Shown: positions 42,273 through 51,754 of the stretch, in pieces
How the letters are laid out: every line of letters begins with the position of its first letter
Position numbering within the stretch: the stretch's first letter is position 1
Source: Nitzschia sp. DOCU1
Lineage: Eukaryota; Bacillariophyta; Bacillariophyceae; Bacillariales; Bacillariaceae
Length of the DNA stretch: 64,000 bases
Direction: 5' to 3'
Assembly (NCBI GenBank): GCA_951394045.1
Contig: OX595993.1
Location: 620,001 to 684,000 of the forward strand
Notes under the pieces: generated by a model
What the model was told of the DNA's origin: nothing
Databases searched by the model: none
The model's input: only the letters and a program-made list of their open reading frames with translations
Position numbers and translations under genes: made by a program

Positions 42273-43406
42273 CTACCGCCCTAGAGACGGGGCTCCACTA
42301 AACCACTTGCGAATAGTGTACACTTGAAAACCCGTAATGGCCATGAAAAATAAAGTCTCAATGACCGAGCTCAGAACCATCCTCGAGTGCGCGTGCGTAT
42401 TGGTCTCCGCCTGAACAGAGACGCGCCGTCGTTCGTTTTGTTGCATCTGCTGTACTTGATTCACCAAACGACGCATCTCTTTCAACTTGTCTTTCGTGTC
42501 GGCAAAATCTTCATCCTTGATACCCTCTTGCGACGCCGTATCCTTGTCCAACTCGGCATCTTCCTCCGCCATTTCTTTTTCTTCAAAAGTAATCACATGC
42601 CCGTCTTCATCGACCGCTCCTAGTTCGCTTTCCTTGCGCATTTCCATTTCTACAACCACCTAGACAAAGAAACGATTAAATAAAGCGTCAGAATAGCGTC
42701 AACAAATTGTTCTAGATTCAGGCACCAGCCAAACGATCTCGTTTCTTACCTCTTGACCATCCGGCTCCAAACACATTCGGTACCATCCAGTCGCCGGAGC
42801 CCGAGTCGTATATAGGACTGGGTCACCTTCTTGTCGCATCTTGGCTTGTTGTGCCTTTTGTTTTTCTTCGAGGCGCTTGCGTTTCTCGACTGCCTTTTGA
42901 CGTCGCTTTTCTCGGAGTTCTTTAACTTTTTGTTTGTATTCAGGATCGTCTTCCTTCATTTCATTCAATTCATCTTCCGATGATGCCCCATCGTCATCTT
43001 CGTCTTCTTCACTTTCAATGGGCACATTCAAATGCTCAAAGTCAACCACTTGTTGATACCACAGATGACCTTGTTCTCGTCGAGGACGAAAATTCAAGGC
43101 GTGTTTCCATAATTCCATGGTGGAAGATTCGCCCGTACCTCCAATAGGTCCCTCCAGACTCATGGTGGCTTTGAGTGTGGATCCCGACAAGACAAAGGCG
43201 CTTGCAGTGACTCGTTCACTAAAGGCACAGACAAAAGAATTAAGAATTGAATGGTGGATCCGGATGCAGTATAGTCGCAAAACACAAACTTACTCGTGCT
43301 GCAGCAAATCATACAGACATTCTCGTTCCCCCTTTTTCACCGTCACTTTCATGGGGATTCCACCGACGACCGGTAGTACGAGCAAACCGAGTAACCGCAA
43401 ATTCAT
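42273..43406 (-). CDS. p24/TMED family cargo receptor with charged insert
   Basis: Exons in order of reading are 43406-43294, 43218-42750 and 42659-42273, closing to 322 residues. A signal peptide (MNLRLLGLLVLPVVGG) is followed by a GOLD domain start (MKVTVKKGERECLYDLLQHDERVTASAFVLSG). The C-terminus has a coiled coil (LKEMRRLVNQVQQMQQNERRR) and a single membrane segment with a basic/aromatic end (TIRKWFSG). These are p24-type features; p24 proteins recruit cargo into COPI/COPII vesicles between ER and Golgi. The usual length is ~200-230 residues; the excess here is an acidic then Lys/Arg-rich insert (ESEEDEDDDGASSEDELNE, KELREKRRQKAVEKRKRLEEK) inside the luminal part. Confidence 0.8.
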
Positions 43407-44137
43407 TTTCACAAATAGTCAAACTATTGAGTGACCCAAGACAAAAAGGTACTATCCGCTATAAAAGAAGTGAAACAGTAGGCCAGCTAACAAATCCCAT
43501 GGTGGATGTATCCATGCGTTTTGCTGGCGTTTCTTGCAATGCCACATTGACACATACAAGGGGCGCAAACTTAATTTGGTCGGATTACAATGCGCGTGGG
43601 AGCCTGACGTTTCGGGTGGGGGAGTAGGTGGGGAAGTACCTTTGGTATGGTTGGGATTGGGCACCCTCGACGCCGCAATGGGTGCTTAGCCTGGCTGAAA
43701 GACGACGTACTAGATACCTTTGATATGTGTGTGCATACGTTGTGGCTCTGCCATTCCCGGACAAAAGTTAATGGTGACTTCCAATTGGACTACTTCGATT
43801 CGACTCATTGGACCGAACGTGCCGACTCGCTTGGATGTATCAGAGCGATATCTGCATATCCCGATCTGTATTCTTCGCAAAGATACATTTAGGAATACAT
43901 GCGCTTTTGGAGTGTCCCATCATTGTCGGACTTTCTTAAACACCAAAATGCCAAAAATAAAGATCATTCACAACAATTCATTACTGGACAAAAATTTCGC
44001 AAAAAAAAGTGGCCGCAGGCTCTTTAGCTTCCGTTTTATACAAGGATGGATGTTTCCCAATTCACAATTCGACGTCGTCCCACCAAATACGGATTTCCAC
44101 GTCTCGTGATCGCACACACATAGACGACCTTCGGGGA
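43407..44137. other. intergenic, left flank of the piggyBac element
   Basis: About 730 bp between the p24 start and the TTAA at the element's left end. Short open frames are present but none is recognisable. Confidence 0.5.
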
Positions 44138-44149
44138 TTAACGCCAATC
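44138..44149 (+). repeat. left terminal inverted repeat with TTAA
   Basis: TTAACGCCAATC, the exact reverse complement of 48,500-48,511. The TTAA is the expected piggyBac target site duplication. Confidence 0.9.
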
Positions 44150-44155
44150 AGAAGA

Positions 44156-44206
44156 GGTGCCGCTATAGCGGCACCCAAATTTTTGGATGCCGCTATAGCG
44201 GCACCC
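44156..44206. repeat. subterminal palindromes, left end
   Basis: GGTGCCGCTATAGCGGCACC at 44,156-44,175 is a perfect 20-bp palindrome. A near-copy beginning GGATGCCGCTATAGCGG follows at 44,185-44,206. Related units occur near the right end. They may be transposase binding sites. Confidence 0.8.
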
Positions 44207-44398
44207 AAATTTTCGCGCCTCTAATCATCGTTCTAACATGCTCCAACGTTGAAAACGCCAGCACCGTTGGAATCTGCAGGCGATTTTACCTAGGGTAGAG
44301 TATGTCGTCCAATTTCACATTCCCGCTTCCCGCCCGTGCTTGAGGCACCAAAATCGAGCCGGTCGGAAGCAAGTTTTCCAAAAAGCCATAAGACCACC

Positions 44399-47362
44399 AT
44401 GTCACCCCCTCCCTTGCCTCCCACGGACGTCGAGGATTCCTTTGAGCCGATCCTGGCGGCTCCTAGGCGTGTCAGGTCTCCAGATGACTGGTCTAGGGTC
44501 AGCGAGGACCACATCAACGACCTCGTCAATGCCGATTCCGTTTTCGTTTCAAATGCCGACAATTCGCAAGAAATGGCCCCCCCTCCGCCTGTACGACTCT
44601 TTCATGGCCCGGAATCCCCTCCTCATATCGACTCTCCTACTGCAAACAATGCTGGTGCTGATGATGATCCTTCTGCCATCGACGATGCTCTGGCTGGTGT
44701 CATGGCGCTTGCCGGGAATGGCCAGCCTCGTCGTTCTACACGTGCTGCGTCGACCCGCCAAAAAAAATTCTCCTACAGAAAGCGAAAACTCCTTGGCGAT
44801 GCCCGCCTTTATTCGACCACAGGCTTTCCAATTCCTGGAATCAATGGGTGTATTGTTGGGTTGATTGTCGAATGCCCGAATAAACAGCGTAACAATGGCC
44901 AATTTCGAGTTGACTGGATTACACATTCCCCTGGAATGCCCACCAATGTGGACCGTACGAAGTTGCGACAATGGTATCCGGCTGTCGACTACGTTCGTGA
45001 ATATTTCCAGCAGGCCGCTCATGACTACGACCAAGCAGGGCCTGTTGGCGTCCGAGAGCAGCTCCGCTTGTCGTTCAGTCTCGAGCCACCTGGTCCAAAT
45101 GATGCTGCAGCAGCCGCGTTTCTGCCTGAAGACCAACCCCCCCAAGCAACAATTGTCCTCACAACACCAGTCAGATACGCAGCCCGTGCCGAGATGATGA
45201 CGGCCGCCGATTCCGTATCTACTTTGACGCAGAGTGCTAGGGCGGCCACCGATTCCGTCTCTACTACGACGCAGAGTGCTAGGGCTGCTTCAACAGGTGC
45301 TAGGTCAACTAGGAGTAATGCTAGTTCTACCTATTGCGACTCTGATTCTCAGGACGGAGAAGAACTTGACGAAGACGACGATGCCTGGCTGAATATTCCA
45401 CTAGAAATAGAGGTGGAAGTAGAGGATGCATCTGACGAAGAAGCCGAAGAAAACGAGCACCCACCCAACAGTGAGCTGAAGTTTGTTTTTGAGCCAGTGG
45501 ATGAGAGTACGGAGTTGCCTGCCTGCCCACCGCTATACCATGGTCCGACTGGACTAAAGCCCGGCGTAGCAGCAAGTTTCGAGGATCCAATGGAGTGCTT
45601 CCGGAAATGTGGGGGGCTGACGTACCGATTCGTATCGAATTTGGTTGCGCAGACAAACCTGTATTTTGAGCACAAGATCAAGCCAACGTTGAACAAGAAC
45701 TTGAGCTACTGCGGCAAGAAATGGGAGAACGTCACTGTGACGGAAATGCATCGATTCTTGGGAATCCTGTTGCGGATTTCCATGCAAGAGCGAGATGCCG
45801 GTGGGTACGCTGCGTACTTTTCCACCGAAGACAAGACGTTGAGTACTGGGCTTGGAAGGCGAAGGAAGAAGAAGACTCTGAGAAATTCGAAAGGCTGGGC
45901 CCAGCAATACATGTCGTTGGCCCGGTTCAAACAAATTAGGGGCGCCTTCCACCCTATGGACAAAGTGGCCGGTCGTGGAGGCGACAAGTGTTATCAACTT
46001 CACGAGGCTCTCAACAACCTCAACCAAGCTTCGGCAAATACATTCAATCCAGGTCGCAACCTTGCTTTCGATGAAGGCGGCGTGTCATGTCGGAGCCGTT
46101 TATGCCCGGTACGGCAGTATAACAAGGCGAAACCCCAGCCTTACCGTGTGGACTTTTTCATCTTGGCCGATTCACAATCCTACGCAATTTTGCACATGGA
46201 TGTGTATCAGGGAAAAAACGAGACGAACGCATTCATCGGGGCAGAAGCACAGGAACTTCCAACGACGCAAAAGGCAGTTGTCAATGCAGTGATGAAGAGG
46301 GGTCTACATCAAGAAGGCCTGCGGCATGGTTATCGCACAGTAAGCATGGATAACCGCTACCAGTGCCCGGAACTGGCGGTACGACTACGCGATCGTTGCC
46401 ATGTATTGTCAACGGGTACGACGAAGCAGGGACGGAGGGGCTGGCCGAAAGAGCTGTTGAAAATGGAGAAGAAGGGAGAACGTGGCGAGTCCGTCCTAGC
46501 ATACGACAAAGTCAACGACGTCGTTTGTCTCCAATGGAGGGACAACAAAGTTGTCAATTGTTGTTCCACTCTGACGGATGTCAAGCTAGAGGACACTACA
46601 CGACGACAAGGCAGTACCATGCAAATGCTACAGGTACCCAGCCCCCTCTTCCACTACCATCGCTACATGTTTGGAGTGGACAAGGGGGATCAAATGCGGA
46701 TGCATAATGGGGGGTTCGCGAGGAAAGCCCATTTTCAAAAATGGTACAAGAAGGCTTTCCTCGCCGTACTTGATTGCATGTTACTAAACGCGTTGATAGC
46801 CTGGAATTTGGCGGCGGACGAGCCGGGTTCTGAAAAATCACACTTTTCAAGGCACGACTTCTACGCGTGGATAGCGGACGACTTGCTAGAATTCGAGGAG
46901 GCAGGTGAGCAGACCGTGAACGGCGATGGCGCCGATGTAGGGGCAAATGTAGTCACGGCGCAAGCAGGAGCTACTACCGGTGACGTTCAGAACGATGGGC
47001 AAAAATGCGTCATTGATGGGCCAAATGCGGATGACAAGGAAAGGCGGTGTCTAGTGTGCCTTCTGGATTCGAGGTACACCGGACTCAAAAAAGGTACGAG
47101 GGCGTGTGTTTCTTCTTGCCGAACCTGCGGTGCATGCCACATGCACATCGTAGCAGATGCAAGTGGACGAGAGATACACAAATTATTCGCAGAGGGTCTA
47201 TCGTGTCATGAAATTCTAAATACGGAGCTCGGACGGGAAATATGGAAACGAAATGAACAGGGGGTAACAAGAATACAGAACACTCACCCGTCCCTTCTAG
47301 CGTTGAAAGAGCGCTTGGGGAAAAGCAGAAAGAGGAAACAGCCTCTATCTGTAACTGTATAA
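44399..47362 (+). CDS. piggyBac transposase (DDE_Tnp_1_7)
   Basis: 987 residues from the ATG at 44399, which is longer than typical piggyBac transposases (~600). The first ~360 residues are low-complexity and acidic. The transposase core begins near PMECFRKCGGLTYRFVSNLVAQTNLYFE. Catalytic Asp residues fit D558 in LAFDEGGVSCRSR, D651 in SMDNRYQCPELA and D761/D764 in GVDKGDQMR. The C-terminus has a Cys-rich zinc-binding region (RRCLVCLLDSRYTGLKKGTRACVSSCRTCGACHMH), as in other members. The frame is intact, so the enzyme may be functional. It cuts and pastes the element at TTAA. Confidence 0.92.
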   Translation: MSPPPLPPTDVEDSFEPILAAPRRVRSPDDWSRVSEDHINDLVNADSVFVSNADNSQEMAPPPPVRLFHGPESPPHIDSPTANNAGADDDPSAIDDALAGVMALAGNGQPRRSTRAASTRQKKFSYRKRKLLGDARLYSTTGFPIPGINGCIVGLIVECPNKQRNNGQFRVDWITHSPGMPTNVDRTKLRQWYPAVDYVREYFQQAAHDYDQAGPVGVREQLRLSFSLEPPGPNDAAAAAFLPEDQPPQATIVLTTPVRYAARAEMMTAADSVSTLTQSARAATDSVSTTTQSARAASTGARSTRSNASSTYCDSDSQDGEELDEDDDAWLNIPLEIEVEVEDASDEEAEENEHPPNSELKFVFEPVDESTELPACPPLYHGPTGLKPGVAASFEDPMECFRKCGGLTYRFVSNLVAQTNLYFEHKIKPTLNKNLSYCGKKWENVTVTEMHRFLGILLRISMQERDAGGYAAYFSTEDKTLSTGLGRRRKKKTLRNSKGWAQQYMSLARFKQIRGAFHPMDKVAGRGGDKCYQLHEALNNLNQASANTFNPGRNLAFDEGGVSCRSRLCPVRQYNKAKPQPYRVDFFILADSQSYAILHMDVYQGKNETNAFIGAEAQELPTTQKAVVNAVMKRGLHQEGLRHGYRTVSMDNRYQCPELAVRLRDRCHVLSTGTTKQGRRGWPKELLKMEKKGERGESVLAYDKVNDVVCLQWRDNKVVNCCSTLTDVKLEDTTRRQGSTMQMLQVPSPLFHYHRYMFGVDKGDQMRMHNGGFARKAHFQKWYKKAFLAVLDCMLLNALIAWNLAADEPGSEKSHFSRHDFYAWIADDLLEFEEAGEQTVNGDGADVGANVVTAQAGATTGDVQNDGQKCVIDGPNADDKERRCLVCLLDSRYTGLKKGTRACVSSCRTCGACHMHIVADASGREIHKLFAEGLSCHEILNTELGREIWKRNEQGVTRIQNTHPSLLALKERLGKSRKRKQPLSVTV

Positions 47363-47373
47363 TAATTGCACCT

Positions 47374-47501
47374 GAATCTATAATTATAATAGCTACAATT
47401 GAATCCGTTCTTGAGACTAGTATTGTTTTTATAACTAGAATCTATAATTATAGTAGCTACAATTGAATCCGTTCTTGAGACTAGTATTGTTTTTATAACT
47501 A
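47374..47501 (+). repeat. two tandem copies of a 64-bp unit
   Basis: Each unit begins GAATCTATAATTATA and ends TTTTTATAACTA. The copies differ at one position and lie just after the transposase stop, between the two convergent ORFs of the transposon. Confidence 0.9.
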
Positions 47502-47615
47502 GGAGTTGTCCTACTTATCTTCCGCCAAAAAGCCCTTCTTGAAGCCGACGTAGTTGCCGCCTTCGGCAGGGTAAGACTCGCGAATCTCGCGAACAACGCA
47601 ATCAGGCAATTCCTT

Positions 47616-48332
47616 TCAATTGCCTTTTCCTAGATAGCCACTAATAAAAGTAGTGGCGTCCCTGTACAGGGCATAACGAATCTCGCGATTCGAAATGCCC
47701 TGATTGTAGAGCTCGTCGCCCTTCCCGCCAAAAAGGAACTCCTTCATCGTCTTTCCACTCGTATCGTCACCGATCTGCTCCAACAAACAGGGGGCCTCGC
47801 CACAGTATTCGCATGCCTCGACGGTAGCTTCGACGACGGCAGAGGGGGGGATGAACTTGGGGGGCTTCGCAAGGGTGAACACTTTGCAATTGTCAATGTG
47901 AGTCTTGAACGCCTTGACGTCCTCTTCCAAGATTCCGTCAGGAAAATCGAACGTCATGAACCTGGGGTCCGGCCCTGGTTCGGCAAACATACGCACACCG
48001 CCACCAATATCGGACACGACAATCTTCCGAAGTGGAACATTCTTACCAGTGCGACGGTTGTTTTCCTCGTTCGCCAAGAAGAGAGAGGCGGCGATCCGTT
48101 TGTCCTCTGGGTCGGGAACAGCACCGCGTTCATACTCAAGCACACCCATTGACGAATCGTACTCCGTGCCGCCAATGCCGTCAAGGAAGTCCATGCCGTA
48201 TGGGTTGAACGATCTATCGTTGGGGTCGTTAGGATTCATGCTCGAAGATAGAAAATGAAATGCATTGGGGTAACAGCATGACTTCGGCGTGGATGCAGTA
48301 GGTTGATTGTCGGATGCAGGTAAAATGCGCAT
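47616..48332 (-). CDS. passenger ORF inside the piggyBac element, unknown function
   Basis: Up to 238 residues from the ATG at 48332; another in-frame ATG at 48239 (MNPNDPNDRSF) is as likely, giving 207. I do not recognise a named domain. A Cys-containing motif ACEYCGEAPCLLEQIGDD is followed by NQGISNREIRYALYRDATTFISGYLGKG. A similar C-x2-C...PC..L...(S/N)(K/R)EIRY.(L/M)YR...GKG pattern is one I associate with repeated diatom genes, so this may be a TE-borne family. No signal peptide. It runs antisense to and converges on the transposase gene. It may be a second transposon protein or captured host sequence. Confidence 0.55.
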   Translation of the reverse strand: MRILPASDNQPTASTPKSCCYPNAFHFLSSSMNPNDPNDRSFNPYGMDFLDGIGGTEYDSSMGVLEYERGAVPDPEDKRIAASLFLANEENNRRTGKNVPLRKIVVSDIGGGVRMFAEPGPDPRFMTFDFPDGILEEDVKAFKTHIDNCKVFTLAKPPKFIPPSAVVEATVEACEYCGEAPCLLEQIGDDTSGKTMKEFLFGGKGDELYNQGISNREIRYALYRDATTFISGYLGKGN

Positions 48333-48403
48333 TGTTGCGAGGATCAAGATAAAGTAGGGTTAGTGCAATGATAACTCCAAAGTCCGGAGGATCGGCACCC
48401 AAA

Positions 48404-48485
48404 TCAATTTGGATGCCGAAAAAATCGGCATCCAAACGGCGGGCAGGCGCGCGAAATGGCTTTGGATGCCGGTATAGCGGCACCC
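48404..48485. repeat. subterminal palindromes, right end
   Basis: Includes a perfect 12-bp-arm hairpin, TTTGGATGCCGA with a 5-base loop and TCGGCATCCAAA, around 48,409-48,437. A GGATGCCGGTATAGCGGCACC unit like those at the left end follows. Confidence 0.75.
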
Positions 48486-48499
48486 AATTCCCCTCATCC

Positions 48500-48511
48500 G
48501 ATTGGCGTTAA
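48500..48511 (-). repeat. right terminal inverted repeat with TTAA
   Basis: GATTGGCGTTAA, the exact reverse complement of the left end at 44,138-44,149. Confidence 0.9.
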
Positions 48512-48582
48512 CCCACTGCGGCTCCATGATGTAAAACTTTTTCAGTACCTAGCAACGGGGGTAGGTATAGTTAGTACGCATC

Positions 48583-48826
48583 AGAACTAATCGCTGGGGG
48601 GATAGCAATGGCAGCGAGGCTCGAACATGGGTGGAACTACTACATAGCCCCAAACCTTGCATTGGATCCCGTAACTTTACTTCTATTCTAGCTAAAAGTA
48701 ACATCAATTGTTGGGGTTCTTCGGGTCCCAGGAGCACCAAAATCTCTCCAGGTTGCAGGTAGCTAGATTCTGTTAGTATTATCAGGTTTCTGCAGTCTAG
48801 TAGTAGCGCTAATGATCCCGAACGGG
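48583..48826 (-). repeat. copy B of a ~235-bp inverted duplication
   Basis: Inverted relative to 42,001-42,234. The shared open frame (GEILVLLGPEEPQQLMLLLARIEVKLRD) is kept; a 6-bp in-frame insertion (CTACTA) is specific to this copy. It lies 71 bp outside the right end of the piggyBac element and next to the broken PhyH-gene tail. Confidence 0.8.
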
Positions 48827-48894
48827 TGAAAGGGTCGGGTGAGTCGCGAAACTTGGCCGGCTAGTAGAGGTAAAAGATCCACGGATACACTCAC

Positions 48895-50228
48895 GATAGC
48901 TGGCACAACCGGGCAAAAATTCCATGACATCCCTTTGTAAATCCAAGCCATCGGGAAGGGGTCGTGCGGCTCGGCAGGCCTTGGAATCTTCGAGTACCGT
49001 CGGCTGTAGTTGCTATCGCCCATTTTCAGTGATGCAATAGCGGAGAAATTCTCAGACCGACAGAGTGTGGTTTGCTGCCGGCCCTTGCAATATTCCACGG
49101 CCGGGGAGGAATCAAAATAGATTCCCAATGGTCCAGGTACATTGGGGGAACTTGTGCTGCATGGTTGTTCTCCTAAACCGACCATACTTTGCAGTAGTCC
49201 TGAGAGAGTTTAGCTGTCGAGCCATGGCAGCCCTACAAGGGCCCACTTCCGCCATCAAATGTTGGTGGCAAACATCGAGCAACTCGTCTGGGTCCGAAAT
49301 TGGTAGCCATTCTCTTGCGTTGCTGGTTTTCAAAACACGGGCATCTTGGCGAACATAGTCTAGCAGGGACTGGCAAAAGACGCCCTGAAGCTCATCTGAA
49401 AGAGTTTTGTAGCCATTGCCATAAGTCTTCAGTAATCGATTCCACTCGACGTTCCCAGGATGATTGAATTATGACGTGTCCATAGCCAGCTAACTGGTCT
49501 GCACCAAAGTCCGGAGCAATCAAAATGTCCATACTGTTTGGAATCGTGGCTTTCCACTTTGGCTTGCCTTTGTCGTCGACATCTACCGGTACCGGTAGTT
49601 CCAATGGCGGAAGACGATACGCCTTGCCGCTTGCAATGTCCTTGGCCCAATTGGATTGGCGGATTTCTGAAAGGTACCACCAGCCAGTCAAGGCGACAAT
49701 GGTATGCAGTATAACAAGCGTAGTCATACTACCTACCAGTGCTCGCCACGGAGGAGAACCAATCATCCGGCTCGCAGCCAACAACGCGAAAAGCGAGAAT
49801 ACAAAAGCTACCCCGTATAATTCGGCCAAGCCTTGTGTCGTACATTTCCACGTTCCCATCATAAACCGATACCATTCATCATCGTTGAAATGCTCATACG
49901 TTTCGCCTTCTATAGCGCCTTGGCACGAATCGGGCCAGAACTGAAGTATTCCTTTTCCTTTTAATTCCTCCCCGTAAGGTTGGCTGTCAAATGAATGGAT
50001 CGTTCTCTGCTCTTTACAAGTTAGAATATTTGATTTTCCATCGAATAAAACTTACTCTTCGTCTGTTGCCATGGCCATTCTTAAACTTATAACACGAAAC
50101 GTGTCCCATCCACTGCCTTTCAACAACCCCAACGAACGCATCGACTTTTGCGGTTCCCACATTCGTTTCTCTGCATTAACAAAATCCCAAAAGGTATGCC
50201 CCCATTGGGACCAGTCCATCGCGAACCT
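48895..50228 (-). pseudogene. C-terminal exons of the PhyH gene beyond an in-frame TGA
   Basis: Directly after the TGA of the PhyH frame the same frame stays open (RFAMDWSQWGHTFWDFVNAEKRMWEP...MRSLGLLKG...MATDEE). Likely exons are 50228-50056, 50004-49451 and from 49395 on, joined by short introns (51 and 55 bp). They encode QPYGEELKGKGILQFWPDSCQ and two membrane segments (LYGVAFVFSLFALLAASRMIG, LVGSMTTLVILHTIVALTGWW), then PDFGADQLAGYGHVIIQSSW and AREWLPISDPDELLDVCHQHL. A last coding-like block (GIYFDSSPAVEYC...AWIYKGM) lies at about 48,895-49,130 in another frame. Diatom PhyH proteins often carry a W-x-x-(M/Q)-W-G-H-T segment and a membrane tail. The alternative is a separate gene starting at ATG 50219. 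Confidence 0.55.
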
Positions 50229-51170
50229 TCATCCTTGCGAAATAACCCGCGTCTCCAGTGCACGATGGGTCTGTGCCTTAGGTGCAAAGGTGAGGATGAT
50301 TACTACCCGATCCAGTCCATCTTCCGCCTTATGCGCTGCACCACGATGCATTGTTTGTTCATTCATTAAAGCCCCCCATCCAAGAGGCCAGTTGTTGTCT
50401 TTGCCTGACATGGAAACACTGTGTGTGGGGCAAAAGTGGCTGGCTCCTAAGAAGCACAAGTGTGATCCAGGACATATCTCCGTAGCCCCCATCTCCATCG
50501 TTGTGTTTTGAAGAGGTATAAACAGTGAATATCCCACCAAAAAGGAATGTGGATACATGGCAGCGCTGGCACCCAGTGCATAGTCTGGATGGTGACGTTG
50601 TTCCTTGGCGCCATACGAGGAAGTAATTGCCGTAAACTCAATCACAGCTGGATCCGGACCGAGAATCCCAATTAAGGCATCCGTAAACACTTGATTCGAT
50701 GCCAATGCCTTCCAAAATCGATGAATGGCAGGATGCATGTTTACGCCAATGTGCCACATTGTACGATTTGCTGCTTCAATAACCGCAAGCCTCTCTTCCT
50801 TGGAATTTTCTTTCAAAATAAACTCGCGGCTTTCCCTAGCAGTCTCTGGTGAAACCAAGTCACGAAATACAGAAATTCCATGAATCATTTGATGGGCAAT
50901 ACTTTCCTCAGCAGTGGCATTTTGAGGAATCAACAGCTCTTCCACGGACGTTGCCGTTACATCTTTTTCGGTACATTGTCGATGATAATACATGCGTTCA
51001 ACGGAAAGGCGTCCCGCTTCTTGAAACACCATGAGGTTTACTTGTTTGACAAAAATTCGTGGTTGACCTGGTACACCAACAATGCGATCACCAGAGATGC
51101 AAATAAAACTGTCAATGGAATATAAATAGTCAGTATCTGCAAGATTCGTCCCAAGAAGAGTATCCATCAT
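50229..51170 (-). CDS. phytanoyl-CoA dioxygenase-like (PhyH) domain protein
   Basis: 313 residues as an open frame, with two adjacent ATGs at 51170 and 51167. Residues ~90-300 show a PhyH-type 2-oxoglutarate/Fe(II) oxygenase pattern: QRHHPDYAL (His and Asp ligands), YSLFIPLQNTTMEMGATEICPGSHLC, then MHRGAAHKAEDGLDRVVIILTFAP (distal His and the 2-OG Arg). The preceding part (LLGTNLADTDYLYSIDSFICISG) is typical of diatom versions and may have a further upstream exon. The frame ends at TGA 50229-50231, but homologous-looking sequence continues in the same frame, so this is probably a prematurely stopped gene. Substrate unknown. Confidence 0.72.
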   Translation of the reverse strand: MMDTLLGTNLADTDYLYSIDSFICISGDRIVGVPGQPRIFVKQVNLMVFQEAGRLSVERMYYHRQCTEKDVTATSVEELLIPQNATAEESIAHQMIHGISVFRDLVSPETARESREFILKENSKEERLAVIEAANRTMWHIGVNMHPAIHRFWKALASNQVFTDALIGILGPDPAVIEFTAITSSYGAKEQRHHPDYALGASAAMYPHSFLVGYSLFIPLQNTTMEMGATEICPGSHLCFLGASHFCPTHSVSMSGKDNNWPLGWGALMNEQTMHRGAAHKAEDGLDRVVIILTFAPKAQTHRALETRVISQG

Positions 51171-51694
51171 GGTGGTCGTGTAGATACTGGGGACGAGTGT
51201 TTTGAGGAAACTGATTCAGAGGCACCGTTAACCTCTTCTCGAATGCAGGATATCCTTTGCTTCATCAATGCCATGGCGGCATGTTTCGTATCTTCAGTTC
51301 TTTCACCGGAGGCGGCAATTGTGTGTCCCATTCTCGCATCTAAGCATAATGGAAGCATGCAATCTGGAAGGGAATTTAATCCGAACGCTCTGGAAAGAGA
51401 GAAATCTATCATCTTTTAGATCCTTTCCCCTTCATAGGTATCATTGTAGGTATTACAGCACCATACGTATCGCATCGCATGATCCATCTCATGCGGGAAA
51501 GGATTGCCACGCGACGATGACGAAGAAGCAACGAAAATGATGCAGATGCGCGCCCTGTCATTGGAATCTTCACCTTCCCACAACAACGATTCGATTCATT
51601 TTATGCGGCATCCAAGAAGGAACCGCGCTTATGCGGTAGCGTTTTTATTACTGCACATCTGCAGCTAAAGACGACAGTGCCAGGCAGCATCGGT
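51171..51694. other. divergent promoter region
   Basis: About 520 bp upstream of the PhyH gene and of glycosyltransferase copy 3. A reverse-strand open frame at 51,167-51,412 might contain an upstream PhyH exon, but I could not join it in frame. Confidence 0.4.
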
Positions 51695-51740
51695 GGCAGC
51701 AATTTGTGAACTGACGCCTTTGCTCCTCTAGCTCTAGCTA
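51695..51740 (+). promoter_or_regulatory. conserved upstream block of GT92-like paralogue 3
   Basis: GGCAGCAATTTGTG, then CGCCTTTGCTC, then CTCTAGCTCTAGCTA, ending 14 bp before the start codon. Same order as in the other two paralogues. Confidence 0.6.
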
Positions 51741-51754
51741 GCTCTTGCGCAGCA

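Larger units (their letters stand above)
44138..48511 (+). mobile_element. piggyBac-type DNA transposon
   Basis: About 4.37 kb bounded by TTAA on both sides. The ends TTAACGCCAATC and GATTGGCGTTAA are perfect 12-bp inverted repeats. Subterminal palindromes with the core CCGCTATAGCGG lie at both ends. Inside are a forward-strand transposase gene and a reverse-strand second ORF, convergent to each other. The first bases after TTAA are CGCC rather than the CCC/CCY usual for piggyBac. Confidence 0.92.

Noticed and set aside
43647..44109. Overlapping short open frames left of the transposon
   Set aside because: No recognisable motif, poor starts, and overlapping in several frames.
44138..48511. 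Palindromic repeats at the element ends as a CRISPR-like array
   Set aside because: Only a few units with no regular spacers, and they sit at the ends of a eukaryotic DNA transposon.
50229..50231. TGA read as selenocysteine
   Set aside because: The position is outside the metal-binding motifs of the PhyH fold and no SECIS element was found by eye; a nonsense mutation is simpler.
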